Assembly: GCA_913057205.1 (NCBI GenBank)
Contig: CAJXNO010000014.1
Coordinates: forward strand, 1-64,000
Direction: 5' to 3'
Source: an uncultured Flavobacteriales bacterium
Lineage (GTDB): Bacteria > Bacteroidota > Bacteroidia > Flavobacteriales_G > Salibacteraceae
DNA length: 64,000 nucleotides
Part shown: piece by piece, positions 35,100 through 43,947 of the stretch
Position numbering within the stretch: the stretch's first letter is position 1
Layout of the letters: the number at the start of each line of letters is the position of its first letter
Position numbers and translations under genes: made by a program
The notes under the pieces: model-generated
Seen by the model: the letters and a program-made list of their open reading frames with translations, nothing else
The model's database searches: none
What the model was told of the DNA's origin: nothing

Positions 35100-35336
35100 T
35101 TAGGAGATGTGCTCCTCGATGTACTTGATTGCTTCACCAACAGTAGCGATGTTCTCCGCCTGATCGTCTGGAATAGCAATGTTGAATTCCTTTTCGAATT
35201 CCATGATCAATTCTACGGTATCCAAAGAATCCGCTCCGAGGTCATTTGTAAAGCTTGCCTCTGGATTAACTTCTCCTTCGTCTACTCCGAGCTTATCAAC
35301 GATGATAGCTACTACTCTTTCTTTGATATCAGCCAT
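35100..35336 (-). CDS. acpP: Acyl carrier protein
   Basis: A 78-residue acidic helical carrier. The 4'-phosphopantetheine serine is in [20 protein letters not shown] (Ser about residue 38). [17 protein letters not shown] is the family start; a start 12 codons upstream is rejected. It precedes fabF by 21 bases in one unit, so the two are co-expressed for fatty-acid synthesis. Confidence 0.97.
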   Translation of the reverse strand: MADIKERVVAIIVDKLGVDEGEVNPEASFTNDLGADSLDTVELIMEFEKEFNIAIPDDQAENIATVGEAIKYIEEHIS

Positions 35337-35409
35337 AATGCTTGATTTTAAATGTGCTTTTTGAGACTGCAAAGAAATATCTTTTAGGTTGATACTACCA
35401 AATAGAATG

Positions 35410-36102
35410 TCAATCGTACACTACTGCGATCTCGTCGAAGCCTTTTCTTGCTAGATCAGGAACCTTGGCATCGTCTGCTGGATACCCCACTGGTAAGAGT
35501 AAATAGGGCCTTTCATTCTCCGGGCGCTCAAGCAGTTGCGTGAGAAAATTCATGGGGCTCGGTGTATGCGTTAAGGTGGCTAATCCAACATGATGTATCG
35601 CGCTGATTAGCATTCCACATGCGATGCCAACCGACTCATTCACGAAATAATTCTGGTGTTTGTTGCCTTCTTCCAATTCGTAAGCACGCTTAAAAACGAC
35701 GATGATCCATGGTACGGTCTCCAAGAATGGCTTTTGCCAATTGGTTCCGAAGGGTTCGAGGTCTTTCAGCCAGGTTTCACTCATTCGGCCGTTGTAGCTT
35801 TTATACTCTTCCTCTTCTGCGGCCTGCCGAATCTTAGCTTTTAAATCGGTCGACCGCACGATGCAGAAGGTCCAGGGCTGTTTGTGGGCACCTGAGGGGG
35901 CTGTTCCCGCAGTCTTTACAATGTACTCGATCACTTCAAACGGCACATCTCGGTCTGAGAACATCCGTATGCTTCTGCGTTCGTTCATGAGGCGGTAGTA
36001 AGAACTACTCCGTTCTAGCATTTCCTGCTCTGTTTGATCTCGCTTTTGATAGGGAATGAATTCTTCTGAGTTGCTCATATGGCTTGCTACATTTGCCGCC
36101 AA
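35410..36102 (-). CDS. Nitroreductase-fold flavoprotein, iodotyrosine-deiodinase-like
   Basis: A 230-residue FMN protein. Beyond the general nitroreductase features ([27 protein letters not shown]), it closely follows the iodotyrosine deiodinase (IYD) subgroup: [14 protein letters not shown], the active-site lid [16 protein letters not shown] with a Glu and Tyr, a Lys in [12 protein letters not shown], the [14 protein letters not shown] helix, LTHTPSPM and [17 protein letters not shown]. In IYD a Glu, Tyr and Lys of the lid grip the zwitterion of halotyrosine. Bacterial IYDs, including one from the Bacteroidota Haliscomenobacter, are known to dehalogenate halotyrosines. No membrane anchor, as expected for bacterial forms. 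Confidence 0.78.
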   Translation of the reverse strand: MAANVASHMSNSEEFIPYQKRDQTEQEMLERSSSYYRLMNERRSIRMFSDRDVPFEVIEYIVKTAGTAPSGAHKQPWTFCIVRSTDLKAKIRQAAEEEEYKSYNGRMSETWLKDLEPFGTNWQKPFLETVPWIIVVFKRAYELEEGNKHQNYFVNESVGIACGMLISAIHHVGLATLTHTPSPMNFLTQLLERPENERPYLLLPVGYPADDAKVPDLARKGFDEIAVVYD

Positions 36103-36128
36103 GTTAATCGAATTCTACGCAATGCATC

Positions 36129-36707
36129 ATGGGAGTTAAGATCGCAGTTTTTGCTTCGGGTACCGGTACCAATGCTGATGCCATCATTCGTTTCTTTAAA
36201 GCGGATGAAGTGGCGGATGTTACACTAGTGGTGAGTTCAAAACACGGTGCTGGAGTGCTTGATGTGGCAGATGGGCATGGCGTTGTTTCAGTAGTTGTAG
36301 ACAAGGATGTCATGGCCGACGAAGAGGTGTTGTTGGCGCTCTTAGAGGCTTATGAGATCGACTTTATCGTGCTCGCGGGATGGCTGCGCCTGATCCCACC
36401 GTTCTTGGTGCGTGCATTCAATGGACGAATGCTCAACATTCACCCGGCTTTGCTCCCAAAATTTGGTGGGAAAGGAATGTGGGGACATCACGTTCATGAA
36501 GCGGTAAAGGCCGCGGGTGAGAAGGTGAGTGGCATCACCATACATCAGGTCAGTGAAGCGTATGATGAAGGTGCGATCGTGGCACAGTTTGAGACATCGG
36601 TGGAAGCGAATGACAGCGCATCGGATATTGAGGCGAAGGTGAGGGCGCTTGAACTGAAGCACTTTCCAGTCGTGATAAAAAAATTCATCCTTGCTTCGAT
36701 GGGATAG
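36129..36707 (+). CDS. purN: Phosphoribosylglycinamide formyltransferase
   Basis: A 192-residue purine-synthesis enzyme moving a formyl group from 10-formyl-THF to GAR. VFASGTGTNADAII (8-21) binds the phosphate. The catalytic Asn-His pair is in MLNIHPALLPKFGGKGMWGH (about 102-121) and the Asp in EAYDEGAIVAQ. Length is typical of the stand-alone form. It is divergent from the deiodinase-like gene with a 26-base gap. Confidence 0.95.
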   Translation: MGVKIAVFASGTGTNADAIIRFFKADEVADVTLVVSSKHGAGVLDVADGHGVVSVVVDKDVMADEEVLLALLEAYEIDFIVLAGWLRLIPPFLVRAFNGRMLNIHPALLPKFGGKGMWGHHVHEAVKAAGEKVSGITIHQVSEAYDEGAIVAQFETSVEANDSASDIEAKVRALELKHFPVVIKKFILASMG

Positions 36708-36767
36708 TAGGTTTCCTCGACAAAATCAATATTTTGGGCGCACTAAGCCTAATTTAAGCCTAATGCA

Positions 36768-39700
36768 ATGTCGAATCGAAGCCTGCGATCCTTCGGATTG
36801 ATCTGTCTGCTTACTGCGCTTGTATTGATCTTTTTTGCTGATGATGTACAGTCGGCTCACTATCCAATAGATGCATCAGATGTAACGCGTTATGGTGCCG
36901 TAGAAGGACCAGAACACCAGGATCATGATGACCATGCGTCAGCAAACGGTGCTGAGCATTTGGAGCACGAGGAGCATGGCTCCCATGAGGAGGAGGGTGT
37001 TCATCATGGACCAGACACCAACCCCCTGTTCTTTATCATTCTAGCTGTTTTCATCGGTGCAGCTACCCGGCATTTCCTGAAACGTATTCCGGTGCCCTTT
37101 ACGGCGCTTCTGCTCATTATTGGAATCATATTGGGTGTGCTGAATCGGATGGGGCTTTTCATCCAATGGGGGAGCGTTGATGTGAGCGTCATTCATGACT
37201 CCTTTATATGGGCCGCACACATTGATCCACACATGTTGTTCTTTGTCTTTCTGCCGATCTTGATTTTCGAGGCGGCCTTCGCAATGGACTTGCACACCTT
37301 TAAAAAGTCTGCTGCTAACTCTGTGATTTTAGCCGTGCCCGGTATACTCATGGCCATGGTGTTGTCTGGAGGAATGGTCTATGCTATTGATGTCTTCGAT
37401 ATAGGTTTGGAAGGCTGGGCGAACTGGGGCTTGGCCTTCATGTTCGGTTCGGTGATCAGTGCTACGGATCCTGTGGCTGTTGTAGCGCTGCTGAAAGAGC
37501 TCGGAGCGAGTAAAAAGCTCGGTACACTGATTGAAGGTGAGTCGTTGCTGAACGACGGTACGGCGATCGTGCTGTTCATGGTGTTTTTCTTGGGCATCTC
37601 TGGCGAGGCATCCGATACCAATGGAATACTGGAATTCTTGAGGGTAGCCCTCGGTGGTGTGGGAACAGGATTGATCATCGGTTTCATTGTTTTACGATGG
37701 ATCAAAGGCGTATTTAATGATGCCATGGTGGAGATCTCCGTGGTGGTAGCGGCTGCCTACATCACGTTTTATATTGCGGAACACTTCATGCACGTATCCG
37801 GTGTACTAGCCCTTGTAGCCCTTGGGTTGATGATCGGAGGTTTTGGTCGATCCAGTATCTCACCGCAGGTAGAGCACTTCATGCACGAGTTTTGGGAATT
37901 GGCCGGTTTCATCGCCAACTGTTTGATCTTCTTGATCGTGGGATTCGTGATTGCTGAACGTACGGAGTTCACCGCAAATGACTTCCTGATGTTGCTCTTG
38001 ATCTACGTCGGAATTCACGTAACACGGGCCATTGTGATGGTGACCCATTATCCCTTCATGAAGAATGCAGGGTACGGACTTCCGGTGAAAGATGCGATCG
38101 TCGTATGGTACGGTGCCTTGCGTGGTGCGATCGGTTTGGCATTGGCGCTGATCGTGGCGGGTGTGGATTCCAATGTGATGGCAGATTCCATGGGAATCAC
38201 ACCGGAGCATGCCACTAAGATCAAAGACCAGTTCTTGTTCTTGATCGCGGGTACAGTGACCTTGACCTTGTTGGTGAATGCCACTACCATCAAGCTGCTC
38301 ATTCAAAAACTCGGCTTGCTCGATATTCCACCAGCCAAGGCGTTGATGATCAAGTCTTCGAGTCAATACATGTGCAGCAGTGCTGAATCACACGTTCAGA
38401 AATTGAAAGCCGATCGCCATCTGCGCAGAGCGAACTGGAGTACGGTTTCAGAGTACCTCCCCAAAGAGATCGGTTTGATTGAAGACATGGATGAGAGTAA
38501 ACTGGCGGTGGCAAAGATGGCGGAGCATCGAACCCGTATCCTTGAGAAGGAAAAAAGCAGCTACTGGCGCCAGTTCAAGGAAGGCATGTTGGGTGCTGAT
38601 GCGGTGCGAACGCTTACAGATACCGTGAATGAGATATTAGATATCAAAGGTGAGATCTCCTTGTCTGAACGAAAAGACCTGGAAGAGCTCTGGAAGCCGC
38701 CGAAGTGGTTGAGCACCATGCAGTCTTACCCGATCATAGGTAAGATCACCAGCAACAGTTTCTTCAACCGCTTGGCTGTAAGTTACGATTGTGCGGTTGG
38801 TTTTGTGAAGGCACAAGAAGACTGCTTGAAGCTCTTGGAAAGCATGTATCGTGGAGAGGGCGAAGAAGAACGTCCGAACCTAGAAAAGATCGAGCAGGAG
38901 ATCAATGAGAACATCATCTCCGGACAAACCTTCATTCGAAACCTGAGGAATACCTATCCGGAGATCTATCGCTCCATTGCAACCCGGCAGGCCATACGAT
39001 CGGTCTTGAATTATGAGTTGCATACCGTAGAGCGTCTCAAGGGCAAGGGAAGGTTGAATAATTCCGAGGTCGGCCGACTCACCAGCGATATTGAAGCGCG
39101 CATGAAGAAGCTGATGGAGAAGCCTCCGAGCATCGAGCTGCCAGAAACCAAGGAGTTGGTCAAGTCCATTCCATGGCTACAAGACTTTCCGAAGGGAGGG
39201 CAGAAGTTGTTGGCTGAGCTGTGTTCTACGCGCATCTATTCCAATGGTCAGCGCATTGCAAAGAACATGACCTCATCAGACGGACTGTACATCATCGCAA
39301 GAGGGAATGCACTGATCAAGGATGGTAAGAAGACCATCGAAGCGTTGGGCAAGGGCGATGGCATCGGTGAGATCCTGTACTTAACCAAGGGCAGTAGTAC
39401 AACGACAATACTTGCGGAGACGCCAGTAACGGCTCTTTACCTGACGGCAGGAAACCTAGAGCGTGTAGTTCAGCAGTATCCTGATTTCGAAGCCGTATTG
39501 TGGAGACATGCCCAAGAGCGTGTAGCACTTCGGGCGCTAGAGAAACAAGAGGAATTTAAGCGGGTAGACAAGCGACAACTACGCAGCATGGGGGCAGAGG
39601 GTGAACTCCACGCCATGAAAGAAGGAGAGGTCTTCGAGATTCCAGAAGACTGTACCTGCGTGATGGTTCACGGAGAAGGAATAAGCACCCAAAACGAGAA

Positions 39701-39791
39701 GCTCACCGTAGGCAAGGTACAGGTGATCAAATTGAAGGAAGTAAAGCTCACCAAAGACAGCTGGATCCTCAAGATCAAGAAAGAAGCATAG
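36768..39791 (+). CDS. NhaP/SOS1-like Na+/H+ antiporter with cNMP-binding domain
   Basis: A 1007-residue membrane protein. An N-terminal hydrophobic helix (SFGLICLLTALVLIFFADDV) is followed by a His/Glu/Asp-rich loop (about 35-82: HQDHDDHASANG, HLEHEEHGSHEEEGVHH). A 12-helix CPA1 exchanger core (about 83-520) has GSVISATDPVAVVALLKELG and GESLLNDGTAIVLF, which contain the ion-binding Asp region. The 480-residue cytoplasmic tail ends in a cyclic-nucleotide-binding-type domain (about 800-930: IARGNALIKDGKKTIEALGK, GDGIGEILYLTKG). This order matches plant SOS1 and bacterial NhaP-long antiporters that export Na+. The His-rich extracytoplasmic loop is the odd part and may bind metal or sense pH. 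Confidence 0.88.
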   Translation: MSNRSLRSFGLICLLTALVLIFFADDVQSAHYPIDASDVTRYGAVEGPEHQDHDDHASANGAEHLEHEEHGSHEEEGVHHGPDTNPLFFIILAVFIGAATRHFLKRIPVPFTALLLIIGIILGVLNRMGLFIQWGSVDVSVIHDSFIWAAHIDPHMLFFVFLPILIFEAAFAMDLHTFKKSAANSVILAVPGILMAMVLSGGMVYAIDVFDIGLEGWANWGLAFMFGSVISATDPVAVVALLKELGASKKLGTLIEGESLLNDGTAIVLFMVFFLGISGEASDTNGILEFLRVALGGVGTGLIIGFIVLRWIKGVFNDAMVEISVVVAAAYITFYIAEHFMHVSGVLALVALGLMIGGFGRSSISPQVEHFMHEFWELAGFIANCLIFLIVGFVIAERTEFTANDFLMLLLIYVGIHVTRAIVMVTHYPFMKNAGYGLPVKDAIVVWYGALRGAIGLALALIVAGVDSNVMADSMGITPEHATKIKDQFLFLIAGTVTLTLLVNATTIKLLIQKLGLLDIPPAKALMIKSSSQYMCSSAESHVQKLKADRHLRRANWSTVSEYLPKEIGLIEDMDESKLAVAKMAEHRTRILEKEKSSYWRQFKEGMLGADAVRTLTDTVNEILDIKGEISLSERKDLEELWKPPKWLSTMQSYPIIGKITSNSFFNRLAVSYDCAVGFVKAQEDCLKLLESMYRGEGEEERPNLEKIEQEINENIISGQTFIRNLRNTYPEIYRSIATRQAIRSVLNYELHTVERLKGKGRLNNSEVGRLTSDIEARMKKLMEKPPSIELPETKELVKSIPWLQDFPKGGQKLLAELCSTRIYSNGQRIAKNMTSSDGLYIIARGNALIKDGKKTIEALGKGDGIGEILYLTKGSSTTTILAETPVTALYLTAGNLERVVQQYPDFEAVLWRHAQERVALRALEKQEEFKRVDKRQLRSMGAEGELHAMKEGEVFEIPEDCTCVMVHGEGISTQNEKLTVGKVQVIKLKEVKLTKDSWILKIKKEA

Positions 39792-39806
39792 CCCAATGAA
39801 AAAATA

Positions 39807-39836
39807 TTGTGTCGAATAAACTTTCGTGTATATTTG
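39807..39836 (+). promoter_or_regulatory. Promoter of tRNA-Val(UAC)
   Basis: TTGTG (39807-39811) and TATATTTG (39829-39836), 22 bases apart start to start, are a near-perfect Bacteroidota promoter. Transcription would begin about 20 bases before the mature tRNA. Confidence 0.7.
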
Positions 39837-39864
39837 CGCCCCTTTTTGAGGGAAACCTTTTGAA

Positions 39865-39939
39865 GGGAGCTTAGCTCAGTTGGTTCAGAGCACCTCGTTT
39901 ACACCGAGGGGGTCGGGGGTTCGAATCCCTCAGCTCCCA
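39865..39939 (+). tRNA. tRNA-Val(UAC)
   Basis: A full cloverleaf: acceptor GGGAGCT pairs with AGCTCCC, D-arm GCTC/GAGC, anticodon stem CCTCG/CGAGG with loop TTTACAC (anticodon TAC), and T-arm with TTCGAAT. The discriminator is A39939 and CCA is not encoded. It reads GUA and GUG valine codons. Confidence 0.97.
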
Positions 39940-39951
39940 CTAGATGATCAA

Positions 39952-39983
39952 AGCCTTGCCGCAAAGCGGCAGGGCTTTTTTTT
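39952..39983 (+). terminator. Terminator after tRNA-Val(UAC)
   Basis: AGCCTTGCCGC-aaa-GCGGCAGGGCT followed by nine T, 12 bases after the tRNA end. A fully paired 11-bp stem. Confidence 0.85.
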
Positions 39984-40190
39984 ATGCACCGCACCGAGCT
40001 AGCTCGAGTGCGAGTGCAAAAAAAAAGCCCTATGAGCCGCGCATCGGCTCAGGCTTTGGAATCCACTTCTCGGGGAAAAGGGATCACGAGGCGCGGGAGC
40101 GCCGAGTAATCAGAGGACGAGGAACTCGCTCGAGTGCAAAAAAAAGACCGATGTGTCGCATACCTCATACCTCACCAGCAAACGCTGACC
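39984..40190 (+). repeat. Structured repeat trailing tRNA-Val(UAC)
   Basis: This gene-free stretch between tRNA and glycosidase begins TGCACCGCACCGAGCTAGCT, then CTCGAGTGCGAGTGCA and a run of A. Hairpin GAGCCG-cgcat-CGGCTC, AGGCTTTGGAATCCACTTCT and hairpin GGCGC-ggga-GCGCC follow. A second, shorter unit starts near 40120 (ACTCGCTCGAGTGCA plus A-run), about 125 bases on. The order of elements parallels the array after tRNA-Val(GAC) although the sequence has diverged. From 40191 to 40289 nothing further is seen. Confidence 0.7.
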
Positions 40191-40289
40191 TTTCACAGGT
40201 GATGTTTGGTGCTTCCAAAAACATATAGTAAAAAATACCATAAGCAAAGCCGTTTAGCATTATGTTTGCTTCAGATATTCTTTAAAGTA

Positions 40290-41162
40290 ATGAGCTACAG
40301 AGTAGACCGGGTGTTAAGCTTGGCAACAAGTAAACATCTCAATAAGAAGTCTTTGAACTTCAAGGAAACCCTCGATCACGGCATGCATGGATTGGGCTTC
40401 AGCCCGTATGGACAAGGCCAAGCTCCGGGTGATGTGATCACCGAAGAGCAAGTGCGGGCGCGGATGAAGATCATTGCTCCATATACCTTATGGGTACGCT
40501 CCTTTTCTTGCACGGAAGGCAATGAATGGATTCCGATTGTTGCGAAGGAGATGGGTTTGAAGACCCTCGTTGGTGCTTGGATCAGCGATGATCATGAGAA
40601 GAACGAAGAGGAAATTCAAGCACTGATCGACTTGGCCAATCGCGGGTTTGTGGATATTGCTGCGGTGGGCAATGAGGTGCTTTATCGTGAAGAGCTGGAG
40701 GAAGAGGAGTTGCTGCAACTGATGCGTCGCGTCAAGCAATCGCTGCCCCATGTTCCCATCGGCTATGTAGATGCCTATTATGAATTCGAGAACCGTCCCG
40801 CCTTGGTCGATCACAGTGATGTGATCCTCAGCAACTGCTATCCCTTCTGGGAAGGCTGTGCCTTTGAATACTCGATCTTGTACATGAAGGATATGTACCG
40901 GCGAGCCTCACAAGCCGCGCAGGGTAAAAAAGTGATCATCACCGAGACGGGTTGGCCCAGTCGAGGACAAGCTTTCCATGGTGCAGTTCCTTCTCAGGAG
41001 AACGCCAAACATTACTTCATCGAATGCCAAAAATGGTCGCACGAAGAGGCTATCGAAATGTTCTACTTCACCTCCTTTGATGAGGACTGGAAAGTAGGTG
41101 CAGAAGGCGATGTTGGCGCCTATTGGGGAATCTGGGATAAGAACGAACAATTCAAATTCTAA
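40290..41162 (+). CDS. GH17-like glycoside hydrolase A
   Basis: A 290-residue TIM-barrel protein similar to family 17 beta-1,3-glucanases and glucanosyltransferases. GLGFSPYGQGQAPGDVITEE is the family N-terminal motif. The acid/base Glu is in VDIAAVGNEVLYREELEEEE (GNE) and the nucleophile in VIITETGWPSRGQAFHG (ETGWPS). It lacks a signal peptide, so it should act in the cytoplasm, unlike most GH17 enzymes. MSYRVDRVL (40290) is taken as the start; the start could be as late as the Met of MHGLGFSPY. It lies 11 bases before a second GH17-like gene. Confidence 0.75.
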   Translation: MSYRVDRVLSLATSKHLNKKSLNFKETLDHGMHGLGFSPYGQGQAPGDVITEEQVRARMKIIAPYTLWVRSFSCTEGNEWIPIVAKEMGLKTLVGAWISDDHEKNEEEIQALIDLANRGFVDIAAVGNEVLYREELEEEELLQLMRRVKQSLPHVPIGYVDAYYEFENRPALVDHSDVILSNCYPFWEGCAFEYSILYMKDMYRRASQAAQGKKVIITETGWPSRGQAFHGAVPSQENAKHYFIECQKWSHEEAIEMFYFTSFDEDWKVGAEGDVGAYWGIWDKNEQFKF

Positions 41163-41173
41163 AAACGCTGCCT

Positions 41174-42085
41174 ATGTTTCCGTATGCACCAGCTATATGC
41201 TATTCAGGTTTTCGTGATGGCCAGAGTCCAGACCTTGGGATCTTTCCAAGCTACGAAGAAATCCGTGAAGACCTGCGCATCCTTCAGCATGATTGGAACT
41301 ACCTGAGGCTCTACGACTGTGATGAGCATGCAGAATTGGTGTTTGAAGTGATCGAGAAAGAGAATATGGATTTTGAGGTGATGCTCGGAGCCTATGTGGC
41401 GGCAGAAGTGAGCAATCCCAATTGTCCGTGGGGCGCTGAATATACCCCAGAGCAGCTGCAAGCCAATCGAGCACATAATGATGAACGTATGCGCGCTTTG
41501 GTTAAAATGGCTCAGCGCTATTCCGACTGTGTTTTTTCCGTGAGTATCGGGAATGAAGCAACCGTAGAATGGACAGATCACCTGATCCCAACCGAACGCA
41601 TGGTGGAGATGGCTGAATACGTCAAGCAGCATACCGACAAGCCGGTGACCTTCTGTGAGAACTTCGTGCCTTGGTTGGATACGCTAGCACCTTTGGTGGA
41701 GGTGTTGGACTTTATCTCCATCCACACCTATCCGGTGTGGGAGTACAAGGGCATCGATGAAGCAATGGCCTACACCAAGAAGAACTATTGGGATGTGGCC
41801 AATCGCTATCCGGAGAAGACCGTGGTCATCACCGAAGCTGGCTGGACAACCGCATCCGACGGAAGAGGAATAGATCCTCATAACGCCAACCTTGAACTAC
41901 AGAATAGGTATGTGCGAGAACTGCTTGACTGGAGCAGAGAGGAGGACATCCTCTGCTTTCTGTTTGAAGCTTTTGATGAGAATTGGAAAGGCAGCAACGA
42001 TCCTTTAGAGCCTGAAAAGCACTGGGGCATCTATCGAGCGGATAGAAGCAGAAAGCCCGTGGTGGATCTTCTTGCGATCAAGTAA
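41174..42085 (+). CDS. GH17-like glycoside hydrolase B
   Basis: A 303-residue paralogue of the preceding gene. Family start AICYSGFRDGQSPDLGIFPS (8-27), acid/base Glu in VFSVSIGNEATVEWTDH and nucleophile in VVITEAGWTTASDGRG. FLFEAFDENWKGSNDP near the end parallels FTSFDEDWKVG in its neighbour. Also without a signal peptide. Two cytoplasmic GH17-like enzymes in tandem suggest stepwise handling of imported beta-1,3-gluco-oligosaccharides or of an internal glucan; which one is inference. Confidence 0.75.
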   Translation: MFPYAPAICYSGFRDGQSPDLGIFPSYEEIREDLRILQHDWNYLRLYDCDEHAELVFEVIEKENMDFEVMLGAYVAAEVSNPNCPWGAEYTPEQLQANRAHNDERMRALVKMAQRYSDCVFSVSIGNEATVEWTDHLIPTERMVEMAEYVKQHTDKPVTFCENFVPWLDTLAPLVEVLDFISIHTYPVWEYKGIDEAMAYTKKNYWDVANRYPEKTVVITEAGWTTASDGRGIDPHNANLELQNRYVRELLDWSREEDILCFLFEAFDENWKGSNDPLEPEKHWGIYRADRSRKPVVDLLAIK

Positions 42086-42099
42086 TAGCGGGTATTTGA

Positions 42100-43428
42100 T
42101 CATTCATCGGTGTCTTCCTCGGCTCCATGCGTCAACAGCTTCAGTCGTTTAACAAAGACCAGAAGCAGCGCCCCAAATAGGAAACAGAAGATACTTACCC
42201 CTAGGAATACTTCGAGTGGACCACTCTTCTCGGCTTGCTCACCAATGATCCCTGCTAGTTTATTACCCAAGCCGGTTACCGCAAAGTAGGCACCCATGGA
42301 GAAGCTGGCGTACTTAGCCGGAGCTAGCTTTGTGATGAAGGATAGCGCCACGGGCGAACTACTCAATTCACCCACAACATGTAGTAAATAGGAGAGCAAC
42401 AACCAGTATAAACTGGCTTTTTCCAAGGCCATGACACTCACTTCATAGGCTGCGCCCACCAAGGCCATGAATCCGAGTCCCATCACGATGGTTCCAAATC
42501 CCATTTTGAAGATGGCAGATGCTTCGTATCCTTTTCGCTTCCACCATAACCAGAAAGCGGCCATCGGAACACCAAGAATGATCACATAGAACGCATGGAG
42601 CGATTGTAAGAAACTCGCTGGGATCTCATAGCCAAACACTTCCCGGTCAACCACCTGCTTGGCATACAGATTCATGAATCCACCTGCTTGTTCATAGGCG
42701 GCCCAAAAAACAATCATGATCAAGAAGGAAAGCAACAGCACCACCATTCTCTCCTTTTCGATCTTGGAGAGCGGCTTCGCCATCACTTCCTTGTGTTCTG
42801 CAGACCGCTTCGGCGACTCACCAATCCCTTGGAGGTATTTTCCGCCCCACACGTAAACGATCTGCCCGAGGATCATACCGAATCCGGCTAAACTGAAACC
42901 TAAATGCCAATCGATCACCTCCCCAAAGTACCCCACCAGAAGTGGGGCAGAGAAGGCGCCAATGTTGATGCCAATATAGAAGATCGTAAAGCCGGAATCC
43001 CTTCGAATATCTCCCGCCCGATACAAGCCTCCAACCATAGTGCTGATATTCGGCTTTAACGCACCTACGCCGGAAATAATCAGGACTAAACCCGTGTAGA
43101 AGGCTGTAATGGAGTCTATGGCCAGCACGAATTGACCCAAAATGATCAGCAAGCCTCCAAGCATGACCGATTTCTTTTGTCCCAACCACCGGTCAGCCAA
43201 GATGCCGCCGGGTATACTCATCAGGTACACGAACATGGTATAGGTTCCATACAGCTCCAGTGCTGATGCATTATCCCAACCTAAGCCTGGATTATCACCC
43301 GTGGCTGCAGCGGTGAGATAAAGCACCAAAATGGCGCGCATGCCGTAAAAGGAGAATCGTTCCCAGAGTTCGGTGAAGAACAGGATGAATAGGCCGATCG
43401 GGTGGCCAAAGAGGGTCTTTTGTTGCAT
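42100..43428 (-). CDS. POT/PTR2-family proton-coupled transporter
   Basis: A 442-residue MFS protein with 12-14 hydrophobic helices, importing di- and tripeptides with protons. The ExxER-type motif lies in FTELWERFSFYGMRAILVLY (about 18-37) and the PTR2 signature in FTIFYIGINIGAFSAPLLVG. MQQKTLFGHPIG is the chosen start; 25 extra upstream codons are unlike the family. It is convergent with the GH17 pair, 14 bases apart. Some POT members carry other substrates, so peptides are the default call. Confidence 0.88.
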   Translation of the reverse strand: MQQKTLFGHPIGLFILFFTELWERFSFYGMRAILVLYLTAAATGDNPGLGWDNASALELYGTYTMFVYLMSIPGGILADRWLGQKKSVMLGGLLIILGQFVLAIDSITAFYTGLVLIISGVGALKPNISTMVGGLYRAGDIRRDSGFTIFYIGINIGAFSAPLLVGYFGEVIDWHLGFSLAGFGMILGQIVYVWGGKYLQGIGESPKRSAEHKEVMAKPLSKIEKERMVVLLLSFLIMIVFWAAYEQAGGFMNLYAKQVVDREVFGYEIPASFLQSLHAFYVIILGVPMAAFWLWWKRKGYEASAIFKMGFGTIVMGLGFMALVGAAYEVSVMALEKASLYWLLLSYLLHVVGELSSSPVALSFITKLAPAKYASFSMGAYFAVTGLGNKLAGIIGEQAEKSGPLEVFLGVSIFCFLFGALLLVFVKRLKLLTHGAEEDTDE

Positions 43429-43511
43429 GGAGCGCAAATTAGGACTTCTTCCTTTTTGTTGCGCCAATTCAAATCTAGGCAGCCTCAGAAATGTGGAAGT
43501 CAAGATGGCAA

Positions 43512-43898
43512 TCAGGCGCTTACAAGCAAACCTCTAGCCCAGGCTCGGGCGTCTGAATGCTTGCTGAATACCTTGAAAGTGGTTGGACTAGACTGCAGTT
43601 TGAAGATCAGTTTCAAGGTGTTGCGTAGCAATGTTCCTGGAATCACGTAGGCTACCCCAACGCAGTATTGTTGGATCAAGCCTTCGTGCTGCTTCATCCA
43701 CTTTGCTTGTTTCAGTTGATAGGTCGGGTTGAGCGGAAGTGCTTTTGATGCATCAAAGATGAGGCTGACCCTTTCTTTTCGTTCATAGTTCTCCTCTAAC
43801 CCTCGCAAGTATGCCTGAAAGTTCTCGTCGGTTTCCTTCTCACCGGTAAACCGGATCTCGATAAGCGGAAAGTCATCTCGATGAAAAGTGGCGAACAT
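43512..43898 (-). CDS. STAS/SpoIIAA-like small protein
   Basis: A 128-residue soluble protein starting MFATFHRDDFPLIEIRFTGE. It resembles SpoIIAA/STAS-like families with alternating strands and helices: VSLIFDASKALPLNPTYQLK, QYCVGVAYVIPGTLLRNTLK, and the end VFSKHSDARAWARGLLVSA. Such domains serve as binding modules for lipids or partners. The phospho-serine of true anti-sigma antagonists is not evident. It lies downstream of the truncated pirin gene on the same strand. Function unknown. Confidence 0.5.
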   Translation of the reverse strand: MFATFHRDDFPLIEIRFTGEKETDENFQAYLRGLEENYERKERVSLIFDASKALPLNPTYQLKQAKWMKQHEGLIQQYCVGVAYVIPGTLLRNTLKLIFKLQSSPTTFKVFSKHSDARAWARGLLVSA

Positions 43899-43947
43899 AC
43901 GGCAAGGGTTTGCTATGTAACACGATCTCAAACCCTATGTTCTGAGA

